From assembly GCA_902462015.1 (NCBI GenBank), contig CABPZV010000142.1:1-5458 (forward strand): a stretch of DNA of 5,458 bases, read 5' to 3'. Position numbers and translations under genes: made by a program. Under the pieces are notes generated by a model. That model was not told the origin of the DNA and did not search any database. It worked only from the letters and a program-made list of their open reading frames with translations. Shown piece after piece: positions 1-4,440 of the stretch (position 1 is the first letter of the stretch; every line of letters begins with the position of its first letter). Source of the stretch: an uncultured Eubacteriales bacterium (GTDB lineage Bacteria; Bacillota; Clostridia; Oscillospirales; CAG-272).

Positions 1-1160
1 GATTGAGGTGGCAGACATGAAAATCGCTTTCTATTGTAGAGTGGACGGACAGGGCTCCGGCTTTGTCCTACCCGAAGAAGCTGACAAGCTCCGCGAGTTT
101 TTCGCCGCGCATCAGGATAAGCCTGCGCTTGAAAATCCATCAGGCGTAAGCTAAAAATTTTTGTCGTGTGCTTGACATACGGGTGCCGAAGATCGTGGAA
201 GCGTATCTGCTTGCACTGCGCCCGTTCCAGCACCTTTCGCATCTTACGGTAAACACTCTGCGGATCAATCGGTTCGCCGTCTTTGACAGGCGACGGGAAT
301 ATCCACTCCGAATCTGTATTGGCTTTATGCTCCCTCAGCACATTTACCACTGACATCGGCAGAATGATAGTGCGGTCGGAGCTTTTTGTTTTCGGACTTG
401 ATATGTGCAAGCCGCCTGCCACATGATAAACCTGTCGCTGAATATGCAGTTCGCCTGTTTTGAAATTCAGATCGCTCCATTTCAGAGCGCTGATTTCCCC
501 TCTGCGCATTCCCGTTGCCAATTCGAGAAGCGCTAATTCGTAGAAATCATTTTCCTTTGCCTGTATCAGAAATCTCTGCATTTCCTCATGGGTAAGCACT
601 TTCATCTCTCCCGCTTTCTTCGGCGGCAGTTTACACCCGATTGCAGGATTTGCATAAATCAGACCTTCATTTACCGCCTTTTCCAATGCGGTACGGCAGG
701 TGGTGTGGCAGGAACGCACCATGCGGTCGGACAATCCCGCGCCGTACAGTTCGACCTTTGTAAGCCGTCCGTTCTTTTTAAGATAGGCATAGAATTGCTG
801 AAGATCGCTTTGCTGTAATTTATTTAACGGTATTTTACCGAGTTTCGGAATAATATGCTTGTAAATCCGCTGTTCGTAACAAAGCTGAATTGTAATGCGA
901 AGAGACGGCTTTGAATAGGTTTTGTACCATAAGTCAATCCAATCGCCGAACGGCATATCCGAGCGCGCCTTTCCGCTGACAATACCGCATTCGGTTTTCA
1001 GCTTGTCCAGCTTTTCCAAGCACTCCGATTTAGATTTAGCTGTTACGTTTTTTGTCTTTGTCAGTCCGTTTTCATCGTAGGCAACTACAATGCGTCCTTC
1101 CCATCTGCCGTCTTTTCTTTTTCTTAATGTTCCTTCTCCGTTTTTTCGTTTTCTTGCCAC
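1..1160 (-). CDS. tyrosine integrase Int2, C-terminal catalytic end missing (partial)
   Basis: This is a phage/Tn916-type site-specific tyrosine recombinase. It starts at GTG 1160 with AAAGGAG eight bases upstream, and the frame is open to the window edge. Visible domains are an AP2-like arm-DNA-binding N-terminus (residues ~1-55, RKRKDGRWEGRIV), a SAM-like core-binding domain (~68-175), and a catalytic domain from ~187. Catalytic residues seen are R219 (ATGMRRGEI), K257 (SPKTKSSDR) and H322/R325 (HDLRH). The family resemblance then stops near position 182: the next residues (PYVKHTTKIFSL) do not match the usual HTxAT helix, and neither the LGH motif nor the tyrosine nucleophile appears in this or the other minus frames to the edge. 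The real gene is therefore probably truncated at about 155-182, which should leave it inactive for cleavage. It overlaps Int1 by 37 bases, suggesting translational coupling. It shares the N-terminal RKRKDGRWEGRIV block with Int1, so the two are paralogues. Confidence 0.8.
   Translation of the reverse strand, partial: MARKRKNGEGTLRKRKDGRWEGRIVVAYDENGLTKTKNVTAKSKSECLEKLDKLKTECGIVSGKARSDMPFGDWIDLWYKTYSKPSLRITIQLCYEQRIYKHIIPKLGKIPLNKLQQSDLQQFYAYLKKNGRLTKVELYGAGLSDRMVRSCHTTCRTALEKAVNEGLIYANPAIGCKLPPKKAGEMKVLTHEEMQRFLIQAKENDFYELALLELATGMRRGEISALKWSDLNFKTGELHIQRQVYHVAGGLHISSPKTKSSDRTIILPMSVVNVLREHKANTDSEWIFPSPVKDGEPIDPQSVYRKMRKVLERAQCKQIRFHDLRHPYVKHTTKIFSLRLMDFQAQAYPDARRKTRGACQLLRVGQSRSPVRPLYNRKRFSCLPPQ
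17..154 (+). CDS. small unrecognised ORF (45 aa), possible recombinase N-terminal remnant
   Basis: This short rightward ORF starts at ATG 17 behind a good Shine-Dalgarno-like GAGGTGG (5-11) and stops at TAA 152-154. The frame is also open over the five codons to the window edge, so it could be the end of a longer gene, but the ribosome site favours ATG 17. The protein opens MKIAFYCRV, which resembles the first beta strand of serine recombinases (typically MKxAxYCRVS). After that it has no catalytic-serine context or any other domain I recognise, and it ends NPSGVS. It may be a recombinase remnant, a small hypothetical protein of the element, or a gene truncated at the junction near 155-182. 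It lies antisense to the non-homologous end of the Int2 frame, and only one of the two is likely to be real coding sequence here. Function unknown. Confidence 0.4.
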   Translation: MKIAFYCRVDGQGSGFVLPEEADKLREFFAAHQDKPALENPSGVS

Positions 1161-1921
1161 GGTTTAAGCTCCTTTCCGAATAATTCTTCCATAAATCCGC
1201 CGACAACAGCCGAGGCATTCTTCTGCATATCGGTTGTGACATGAGTATAAGTGTCAAGCGTGAAGCTGGCATTCGTATGCCCAAGAATTCCTGACAGTGT
1301 TTTTGCATCCACACCGCTGGTCAGCGCATGGGTTGCGAAGGTGTGCCGAAGATCATGAAACCGTATGTCCGGCAGTCCTGCTCCTTTAAGAATTACTTTG
1401 AGCCTATGGTAAACAGAGCTGAGTGCGAGCGGTTTTTCCGGTGTCAGCAGACTCGGAAAGATCCACTCGGTAACTGCCGTCTTGCGCCGTTCTTTAAGAA
1501 GATGAAGCGTACTGGGCGGCAGCAGGATGCTTCGGATTCCTTTCTCGGTTTTTGTTTCGCCTGCTTCCAGTCCGCCTCCGCGCACTGCCCGTACTGACCG
1601 CCGTATTTTCAGCCTGCCTGCAGTTTCATCAAAATCGATCCATTTCAGACCGCAGATTTCTCCGAGACGCAGTCCTGTAGTAATCTCCGTGTAGAAGAAG
1701 TCATACCACATCGGTTCTTCCAGAATGGCATCCATGAATATATTCAGCTGTTCCTCGTTTAGTATTTTTTTAGGCGGATAGTTACATTTCGGAACCGTTG
1801 TACCGCATGTCGGATTTTTAGAAATTAACCTCGCCCGTACCGCCGCGTCCATGATTTCGTGGAGCAGCATATGAATACGACGTATCATAGAGTCAGAGAG
1901 CAATTTTTCCTCACCGTGCAC
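1124..1921 (-). CDS. tyrosine integrase Int1, C-terminal catalytic part (split by amber codon)
   Basis: This is the larger downstream part of a Tn916-type integrase, in the same frame as the N-terminal piece at 1964-2326 and separated from it only by a TAG and 14 sense codons. If it is translated alone, the first available start is GTG 1921; AAAGAG lies eight bases upstream, a weak ribosome site. The 265 residues hold the end of the core-binding domain and the whole catalytic domain. In full-length numbering (from ATG 2326) the catalytic set is R220 (TTGLRLGEI), K259 (GETKTEKG), H324 and R327 (HDLRHTFATHA), H350 (GILGHT) and nucleophile Y360 (TLDTYTHV). All expected residues are present. Total length would be about 400 residues, normal for the family. 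It ends at TAA 1124-1126, downstream of the Int2 start. Without the N-terminal arm-binding domain this piece would probably not perform regulated integration, although cleavage chemistry could persist. It is either a pseudogene from a recent point mutation or a gene read through at TAG. Confidence 0.85.
   Translation of the reverse strand: MHGEEKLLSDSMIRRIHMLLHEIMDAAVRARLISKNPTCGTTVPKCNYPPKKILNEEQLNIFMDAILEEPMWYDFFYTEITTGLRLGEICGLKWIDFDETAGRLKIRRSVRAVRGGGLEAGETKTEKGIRSILLPPSTLHLLKERRKTAVTEWIFPSLLTPEKPLALSSVYHRLKVILKGAGLPDIRFHDLRHTFATHALTSGVDAKTLSGILGHTNASFTLDTYTHVTTDMQKNASAVVGGFMEELFGKELKPWQENEKTEKEH
1169..1177 (-). promoter_or_regulatory. ribosome-binding site fixing the GTG start of Int2
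   Basis: On the minus strand GGAAAGGAG lies eight bases before GTG 1160, inside the 3' end of Int1. No ATG with comparable spacing exists nearby, and the protein read from this GTG begins MARKRKNGEGTLRKRKDG, matching the usual integrase N-terminus. This supports a GTG start and coupled translation of the two integrases. Confidence 0.75.
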
Positions 1922-1963
1922 ACGGTTTCGGCTCTTTTTATTTTTCAGAGCGTTATAGAATTT

Positions 1964-1966
1964 CTA
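1964..1966 (-). other. in-frame amber stop interrupting Int1
   Basis: The codon is TAG in the context GAT GTG TAG AAA TTC TAT. Reading through it keeps the frame without indels (the codon at 1966 and the GTG at 1921 are 45 bases apart) and continues KFYNALKNKKSRNR into the catalytic part. Family members commonly have Asp-Ile/Val-Gln-x-Phe-Tyr here, and Int2 has SDLQQFYAYL at the same place. The likely ancestral codon is CAG (Gln), one C-to-T transition away. The visible gene ends in the window use TAA or TGA, so TAG recoding to Gln is not excluded by its neighbours. Confidence 0.85.
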
Positions 1967-2326
1967 CACATCATTACGCGTGACGGAGCGTATTTGCTTT
2001 TCGCCTAACGCAGGACTGATATGGTTTTTAATATCAGATCGGGAACCGTTCAGCGTGCTCGGTCGAAGAGTCGGTACGGCATACTCATCTATCCAGCGGT
2101 TCATCCATTCGTTTAATGTCATATTGCCGTTTTCGGAAAGCTCCGCACCGTGGTATTCATTGATCGCTGTATGAAGCTTCGGCATCAGTTCTTTCTGTGT
2201 TTTTGCGAATACAGATTTGAATATCGGCGAGCCGTTTTCTTTATGCCCGATCACAATGCGCCCTTCCCAGCGACCGTCTTTGCGTTTCCGCACCATGCCG
2301 TCTCCCGACGGACGTTTATTTGCCAT
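1964..2326 (-). CDS. tyrosine integrase Int1, N-terminal part (split by amber codon)
   Basis: These 120 residues form the DNA-binding half of Int1. The start chosen is ATG 2326, six bases after AAGAGGTG; a GTG at 2335 in the same frame lies inside that ribosome site and is rejected. Residues 1-58 (MANKRPSGDGMVRKRKDG and following) form the AP2-like arm-type-site binding domain seen in Tn916-family integrases. Residues 69-120 (MTLNEWMNRWIDEY and following) begin the SAM-like core-binding domain. The frame meets TAG at codon 121 and then continues in the same frame into the catalytic domain at 1124-1921, so this is one gene broken by a point mutation rather than two genes. If made alone, the product could still occupy arm sites and might act as a competitor of intact integrase; that is inference. 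It lies 86 bases downstream of the ribbon-helix-helix gene. Confidence 0.85.
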   Translation of the reverse strand: MANKRPSGDGMVRKRKDGRWEGRIVIGHKENGSPIFKSVFAKTQKELMPKLHTAINEYHGAELSENGNMTLNEWMNRWIDEYAVPTLRPSTLNGSRSDIKNHISPALGEKQIRSVTRNDV

Positions 2327-2332
2327 CTTAAT

Positions 2333-2340
2333 CACCTCTT
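2333..2340 (-). promoter_or_regulatory. ribosome-binding site setting the Int1 start at 2326
   Basis: AAGAGGTG on the minus strand stands six bases before ATG 2326. The alternative GTG start at 2335 overlaps this motif and would have no ribosome site of its own, so the protein should begin MANKRPSG. Confidence 0.75.
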
Positions 2341-2412
2341 TTCAGCAACACAACATACCACAATATTTTTTAAATATCCAGCGACAATAAAAAGTTTATC
2401 AAAGAATTTAAC

Positions 2413-2820
2413 TCATTCATTGTAATATCCTGTGATAATATCTTTGAGATTTACTTTTCCTCTGGTTCGGCGCACGTTGTTGATTGCTTCCCTGCGCATA
2501 TCCTCAACCTCTTCATCGCTGATATCCGAAAGCGTTGCAATCATTCTCATTACCATTTCAAGCTGAACTGCATAACGAAACAGTCCTTTTGAAATTGATC
2601 TTGCATTGTCCTCGCTCATGTCCGCCACTGCTCTCGCCAGCCTATCCGAGAGAGCGGGAGCATTTTCTTTCAGCAGTTCATCGGCAACTAAGCGCTCAAC
2701 CGCCTCAGAATAAAATTCATTACGGGATTTATACCCGTGTTCCTTAATCATTTTGTCAGCCTTTTTCACGGTATCCTTATCAAGATAAAGGCTGATTCTC
2801 TGTTTGTTTTCCGAATCCAT
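2413..2820 (-). CDS. ribbon-helix-helix (CopG/Arc-type) regulator, 135 aa
   Basis: This is a probable DNA-binding regulator of the excision module. The N-terminus has a classic ribbon-helix-helix fold: beta strand QRISLYLD (residues ~7-14), helix A (~15-28, DTVKKADKMIKEHG), a turn at KSRNEF, and helix B (~34-48, YSEAVERLVADELL). Such proteins dimerise through the strand and insert it into the DNA major groove. The remaining ~85 residues are predicted mostly helical and charged, ending in RRTRGKVNLKDI, and may be an oligomerisation or partner-binding domain. I chose ATG 2820, five bases after GGAGG (2826-2830); an ATG at 2841 would place that ribosome site inside the gene. It sits between the HTH_36 gene and Int1, in line with a role in controlling int expression or recombination directionality. 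The repeated TACACCAAA motif upstream is a candidate operator. A plasmid-type partition or antitoxin role is possible, but no toxin gene is adjacent. Confidence 0.85.
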   Translation of the reverse strand: MDSENKQRISLYLDKDTVKKADKMIKEHGYKSRNEFYSEAVERLVADELLKENAPALSDRLARAVADMSEDNARSISKGLFRYAVQLEMVMRMIATLSDISDEEVEDMRREAINNVRRTRGKVNLKDIITGYYNE

Positions 2821-2825
2821 AAATA

Positions 2826-2830
2826 CCTCC
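2826..2830 (-). promoter_or_regulatory. ribosome-binding site setting the RHH gene start at 2820
   Basis: GGAGG on the minus strand lies five bases before ATG 2820. It falls inside the longer reading from ATG 2841, which therefore looks like an artificial extension of seven residues. Confidence 0.75.
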
Positions 2831-2841
2831 GAATTTTGCAA

Positions 2842-2930
2842 TACACCAAATATGTGTTACCTTAAATACTGCGTATTTCAGCCGTTAACATGCTTTTTCA
2901 TCTTCACGCAACCCATAATTTTACACCAAA
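2842..2930. repeat. direct repeat TACACCAAA, two copies 80 bp apart (candidate operators)
   Basis: TACACCAAA occurs at 2842-2850 and 2922-2930 in the same orientation, in the leader of the ribbon-helix-helix gene; read on the minus strand it is TTTGGTGTA. The proximal copy continues into TATGTGTTA, giving a partial dyad (ACAC/GTGT) that ends 21 bases before the start codon. Ribbon-helix-helix proteins often bind short direct or inverted repeats upstream of their own genes, so autoregulation is plausible. No strong -10/-35 pair was recognised around them. Confidence 0.35.
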
Positions 2931-3036
2931 CCGAATTTAGCGACCTACCTTACGGCATCCGTTTTGAGTTCTTTTAAATGCCTCACAAAGCCCTAAACAC
3001 CGCCGTTTCGGTCGGCATTGCCGTCCGATGTGATGC

Positions 3037-3064
3037 GCAAAGGGGGGCAGTGCAACCCCTTTGC
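3037..3064. other. GC-rich stem-loop in the intra-module spacer
   Basis: GCAAAGGGG (3037-3045) and CCCCTTTGC (3056-3064) form a perfect 9-bp stem around a 10-base loop. Next to it is an 11-bp palindrome, CGGCATTGCCG (3013-3023). Both lie in the 290-base gap between the HTH_36 gene and the ribbon-helix-helix gene, where I see no convincing ORF. The stem is not followed by a clean T-run on either strand (TTTCTCC on plus, GCATCAC on minus), so it is at best a weak terminator. It might attenuate leftward transcription toward the integrases, protect mRNA, or act as a DNA-level site such as a recombination or transfer site. Confidence 0.5.
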
Positions 3065-3110
3065 TTTCTCCTGCTTAAAAATCGACCCTATAAATCCTGC
3101 GCCTTTTCTT

Positions 3111-3551
3111 TTATACAGCCTTTTGATTTTCCTGTCGATCATACCGTTCTGATTTTCTGATTGCTTTTTCGCGTGCCTGCTGAAAGACTGCTATTTGTAA
3201 CTGCTGTTCAAAATACAACTTCTTTGCCTGCTCAATAGGCAGAATTGTATAAAGCAAATTGCCGTTGCGTTTCATTCCGCTTGATGTTCGGATTTTGGTC
3301 GGCTCAGTCCGTATCAACTGCTTTGCTTCAAGACTTTTCACATACTTGCTAACTGTGTTGCGTGACATCTTCAATGCATCGCCGATGCTTCTGAAACTCG
3401 GATGGCACTGAAATGTTTTTCTGTTCTCACGGTGAAGCAGATACGCATAAACAGCTATCTCTCCGCAGGAAAGATTCAGACAAAATATTTCATTCGGCAA
3501 AGGAAAATAGTTTTTAATTGCGTCACGCTTTGTATAACAGTTGTATTTCAA
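3111..3551 (-). CDS. winged-helix HTH_36-type DNA-binding protein, 146 aa
   Basis: This is a small winged-helix protein resembling the HTH_36 family found in phage and mobile-element replication or regulatory proteins. Residues ~20-48 form the leading helices (LSCGEIAVYAYLLH). The helix-turn-helix lies at ~52-73 (SFRSIGDALKMSRNTVSKYV, then KSL), and the wing follows with KQLIRTEPTK. The C-terminal ~45 residues are helical, rich in Gln and basic residues (QQLQIAVFQQAREKAIRKSE). Translation probably begins at TTG 3551, seven bases after AGGAG, and overlaps the stop of the excisionase-like gene in the sequence TTGA, a sign of tight translational coupling. Its place between the excisionase and the integrases suggests a role in regulating the module or starting element replication; the sequence alone does not decide between these. 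No toxin or relaxase signature is seen. Confidence 0.8.
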   Translation of the reverse strand: MKYNCYTKRDAIKNYFPLPNEIFCLNLSCGEIAVYAYLLHRENRKTFQCHPSFRSIGDALKMSRNTVSKYVKSLEAKQLIRTEPTKIRTSSGMKRNGNLLYTILPIEQAKKLYFEQQLQIAVFQQAREKAIRKSERYDRQENQKAV

Positions 3552-3757
3552 ATCTTATCTCCTGCCTTTTCTTCTACCCATTGTCTGAACTTTTCTTTGG
3601 GTACAATGAGCCGTGAACCTATTCGCAATGACGGGAACGCTTCCTCATGCATCAGCTCATAACTACTTGAGATAGAGATTCCAAGCAGATCTGCCACCGT
3701 TTCCGCATTGAGAAACAACGGCAGTTCATCATAGTTTGTGTAGATTGATTTTTTCAT
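3548..3757 (-). CDS. xis: excisionase-like HTH protein, 69 aa
   Basis: This is a small protein of the excisionase/MerR-like HTH_17 type. After a short N-terminus, residues ~15-62 hold the DNA-binding domain: FLNAETVADLLGISISSSYEL (first two helices), a turn near EEAFPS, then LRIGSRLIVPKEKFRQWVEE, whose G-S-R-L-I-V-P strand and F-x-x-W-V helix are typical of this family. Excisionases bend DNA at attachment sites and push integrase toward excision; some relatives are only transcription factors. The start is ATG 3757 with GAAAGGAA upstream. Being the first gene of a leftward cluster with integrases downstream supports the xis role. The repeat array at 3864-4064, starting about 100 bases upstream, could be its binding region. 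No strong promoter is evident in the ~100 bases before the start. The symbol is assigned by family and context only. Confidence 0.75.
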   Translation of the reverse strand: MKKSIYTNYDELPLFLNAETVADLLGISISSSYELMHEEAFPSLRIGSRLIVPKEKFRQWVEEKAGDKI

Positions 3758-3801
3758 AGTGTGTTCCTTTCATTGTTTTTATCGAACTTTAGAATTTATT
3801 T

Positions 3802-3818
3802 CTGCATTTTCATTGCAG
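3802..3818. repeat. short inverted repeat in the xis leader (candidate operator)
   Basis: CTGCA (3802-3806) and TGCAG (3814-3818) form a 5-bp dyad with a 7-base AT-rich spacer, 44 bases upstream of the excisionase start. Its size and place suit an operator, but arms this short occur often by chance. Confidence 0.25.
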
Positions 3819-3863
3819 TCATCGTATCCCTTCTTTCTCTTTGATTTGTGCTTTGATAAAAAT

Positions 3864-4064
3864 CCCCTCACTTTCCATGCCGATTCAAAGGACGGTTGAG
3901 CCAAAAATTTTCCCTTTCACTTTCCATGCCGAAAAAACAGCTCCCTTACAACCAAAAAATATTCCCTCACTTTCTAAGCCGAAAAAACGGCTCGCTGATA
4001 ACCAAAAAAAAATATCCCCTCACTTATACAAAGGAAAAAATCACACAGTTGATAACCCAAAATT
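3864..4064. repeat. array of four degenerate ~50-bp direct repeats (iteron or arm-site-like)
   Basis: The shared core CACTTTCCATGCCGA is at 3869-3883 and 3918-3932, with divergent copies at 3968-3982 (CACTTTCTAAGCCGA) and 4021-4035 (CACTTATACAAAGGA), so the periods are 49, 50 and 53 bases. Each core is preceded by a C-rich CCC(C)T block and followed, across an AAAAAA-containing stretch, by an ACCAAAAA-like tract. The third copy also contains the dyad AGCCG-AAAAAA-CGGCT. The fourth is the most decayed and includes GTTGATAACC, whose complement TTATCAACT resembles a DnaA box at 7 of 9 positions. Possible roles are integrase/excisionase arm-type sites, a regulator-binding array controlling the leftward operon, or replication iterons. 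A CRISPR array is ruled out by the repeat decay and the repeated spacers. Confidence 0.75.
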
Positions 4065-4103
4065 TTGATTGTTTACAAAATATTTACTTTTCGGTATGCA
4101 GAG

Positions 4104-4205
4104 CAAAATAAAAAAAGACCTTAATTTACATTTCATCACGGAAAAAAGCGGACAGATGTTCGCTTAGAGAAGTGTTCCGTGCCTGAATATGTAATTAAGA
4201 TCTTT
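4104..4205 (-). ncRNA. candidate structured small RNA with nested stems and terminal T-run
   Basis: Three nested inverted repeats share one centre. The outer arms are 4114-4131 and 4189-4205 (17-18 bases, one mismatch and one bulge). The middle arms are CACGGAA (4137-4143) and TTCCGTG (4175-4181). The inner arms are AAGCGGAC (4146-4153) and GTTCGCTT (4158-4165) with an AGAT loop. The minus strand is favoured because the outer-stem mismatch becomes a G-U pair and because the stem is followed directly by TTTTTTTATTTT (4116-4105), as at a rho-independent terminator. A weak minus-strand promoter upstream (4260-4288) would give an RNA of ~150 nt. Alternatives are a terminator for a longer leftward transcript, a single-strand origin or other DNA hairpin site, or a small MITE-like repeat. 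I do not recognise a known RNA family. Confidence 0.45.
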
Positions 4206-4259
4206 GCGATTTTAATAAATATGTTTTGCTGTACTGTGACAGTTGATTTAAGTAGGCAC

Positions 4260-4288
4260 TTTATCTGCTTACTAAAAAACTTATACAA
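4260..4288 (-). promoter_or_regulatory. weak candidate promoter for the minus-strand structured RNA
   Basis: On the minus strand TTGTAT (4288-4283) and GATAAA (4265-4260) are 17 bases apart. Matches to the sigma-A consensus are only 3/6 and 4/6, so spacing and location are the main support. Predicted transcription start is near 4253, about 50 bases before the outer stem of the structured RNA. Confidence 0.25.
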
Positions 4289-4322
4289 AAAGCAAAGCTG
4301 AACTGAATTATCAGCCCAGCTT
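4284..4322 (-). terminator. rho-independent terminator, leftward
   Basis: Read on the minus strand, AAGCTGGGCTGA (4322-4311) pairs with TCAGTTCAGCTT (4306-4295) across a TAAT loop, giving a 12-bp stem with two adjacent G-U pairs, followed by TGCTTTTTG. On the plus strand the two G-U pairs become A-C mismatches and no T-run follows directly, so leftward termination is favoured. The transcript it would end is not obvious: no leftward gene lies between here and the window's right edge. Confidence 0.55.
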
Positions 4323-4372
4323 CACTAAATTCAATTTTCTTTGTTTACTGCTGCGCAAATTTTAATCCGCGC

Positions 4373-4420
4373 AAAAGTCAAATTCCACAAAATCTCCAAC
4401 GGCGTTCGCTGTTGACTTTT
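4373..4420. repeat. perfect 9-bp inverted repeat with inner hairpin overlapping the -35 box
   Basis: AAAAGTCAA (4373-4381) and TTGACTTTT (4412-4420) are perfect inverse complements with a 30-base spacer. The spacer side carries a second dyad, CAACGGCG (4397-4404) and CGCTGTTG (4407-4414), an 8-bp stem with one wobble pair. The right outer arm contains the -35 hexamer TTGACT. The arrangement suits a repressor operator on the promoter, or a mobile palindromic intergenic repeat that happened to supply a promoter. TGCGC/GCGCA (4353-4374 region) adds a further short dyad just upstream. Confidence 0.5.
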
Positions 4421-4440
4421 AGGTTGAACAGTGATATACT
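4412..4440 (+). promoter_or_regulatory. strong sigma-A-type promoter for the RNase III-like gene
   Basis: TTGACT (4412-4417), a 17-base spacer and TATACT (4435-4440), with an extended -10 TG one base before the hexamer (TGATATACT). Matches are 5/6 at each box with ideal spacing. Transcription would start near 4447, leaving a ~210-nt untranslated leader before ATG 4656. No intervening ORF on the plus strand explains that leader. Confidence 0.7.

Noticed and set aside
588..818. Plus-strand ORF of 76 codons
   Set aside because: It lies antisense to Int2 core-binding and early catalytic sequence; the product is not protein-family-like.
1072..1314. Minus-strand ORF of 80 codons
   Set aside because: It is an out-of-frame shadow of the Int1/Int2 junction; both real frames are supported by motifs and ribosome sites.
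1328..1597. Plus-strand ORF of 89 codons
   Set aside because: It is fully antisense to the Int1 catalytic domain, whose motifs explain the sequence, and the ORF shows no domain or good ribosome site.
2335..2335. GTG start for Int1 at 2335 and ATG start for the RHH gene at 2841
   Set aside because: Each would put a clear Shine-Dalgarno motif inside the gene; the downstream ATGs at 2326 and 2820 have correct spacing.
2150..2425. Plus-strand ORF of 91 codons
   Set aside because: Antisense to the Int1 N-terminus and its leader, without supporting features.
2978..3160. Plus-strand ORF of 60 codons in the spacer
   Set aside because: It overlaps a stem-loop and the 3' end of the HTH_36 gene, lacks a good ribosome site and has no recognisable domain.
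3841..4111. Two plus-strand ORFs over the repeat array, and a possible CRISPR array
   Set aside because: The ORFs only translate the repeat units. As CRISPR, the repeats are degenerate, and the intervening sequence is itself repeated rather than unique.
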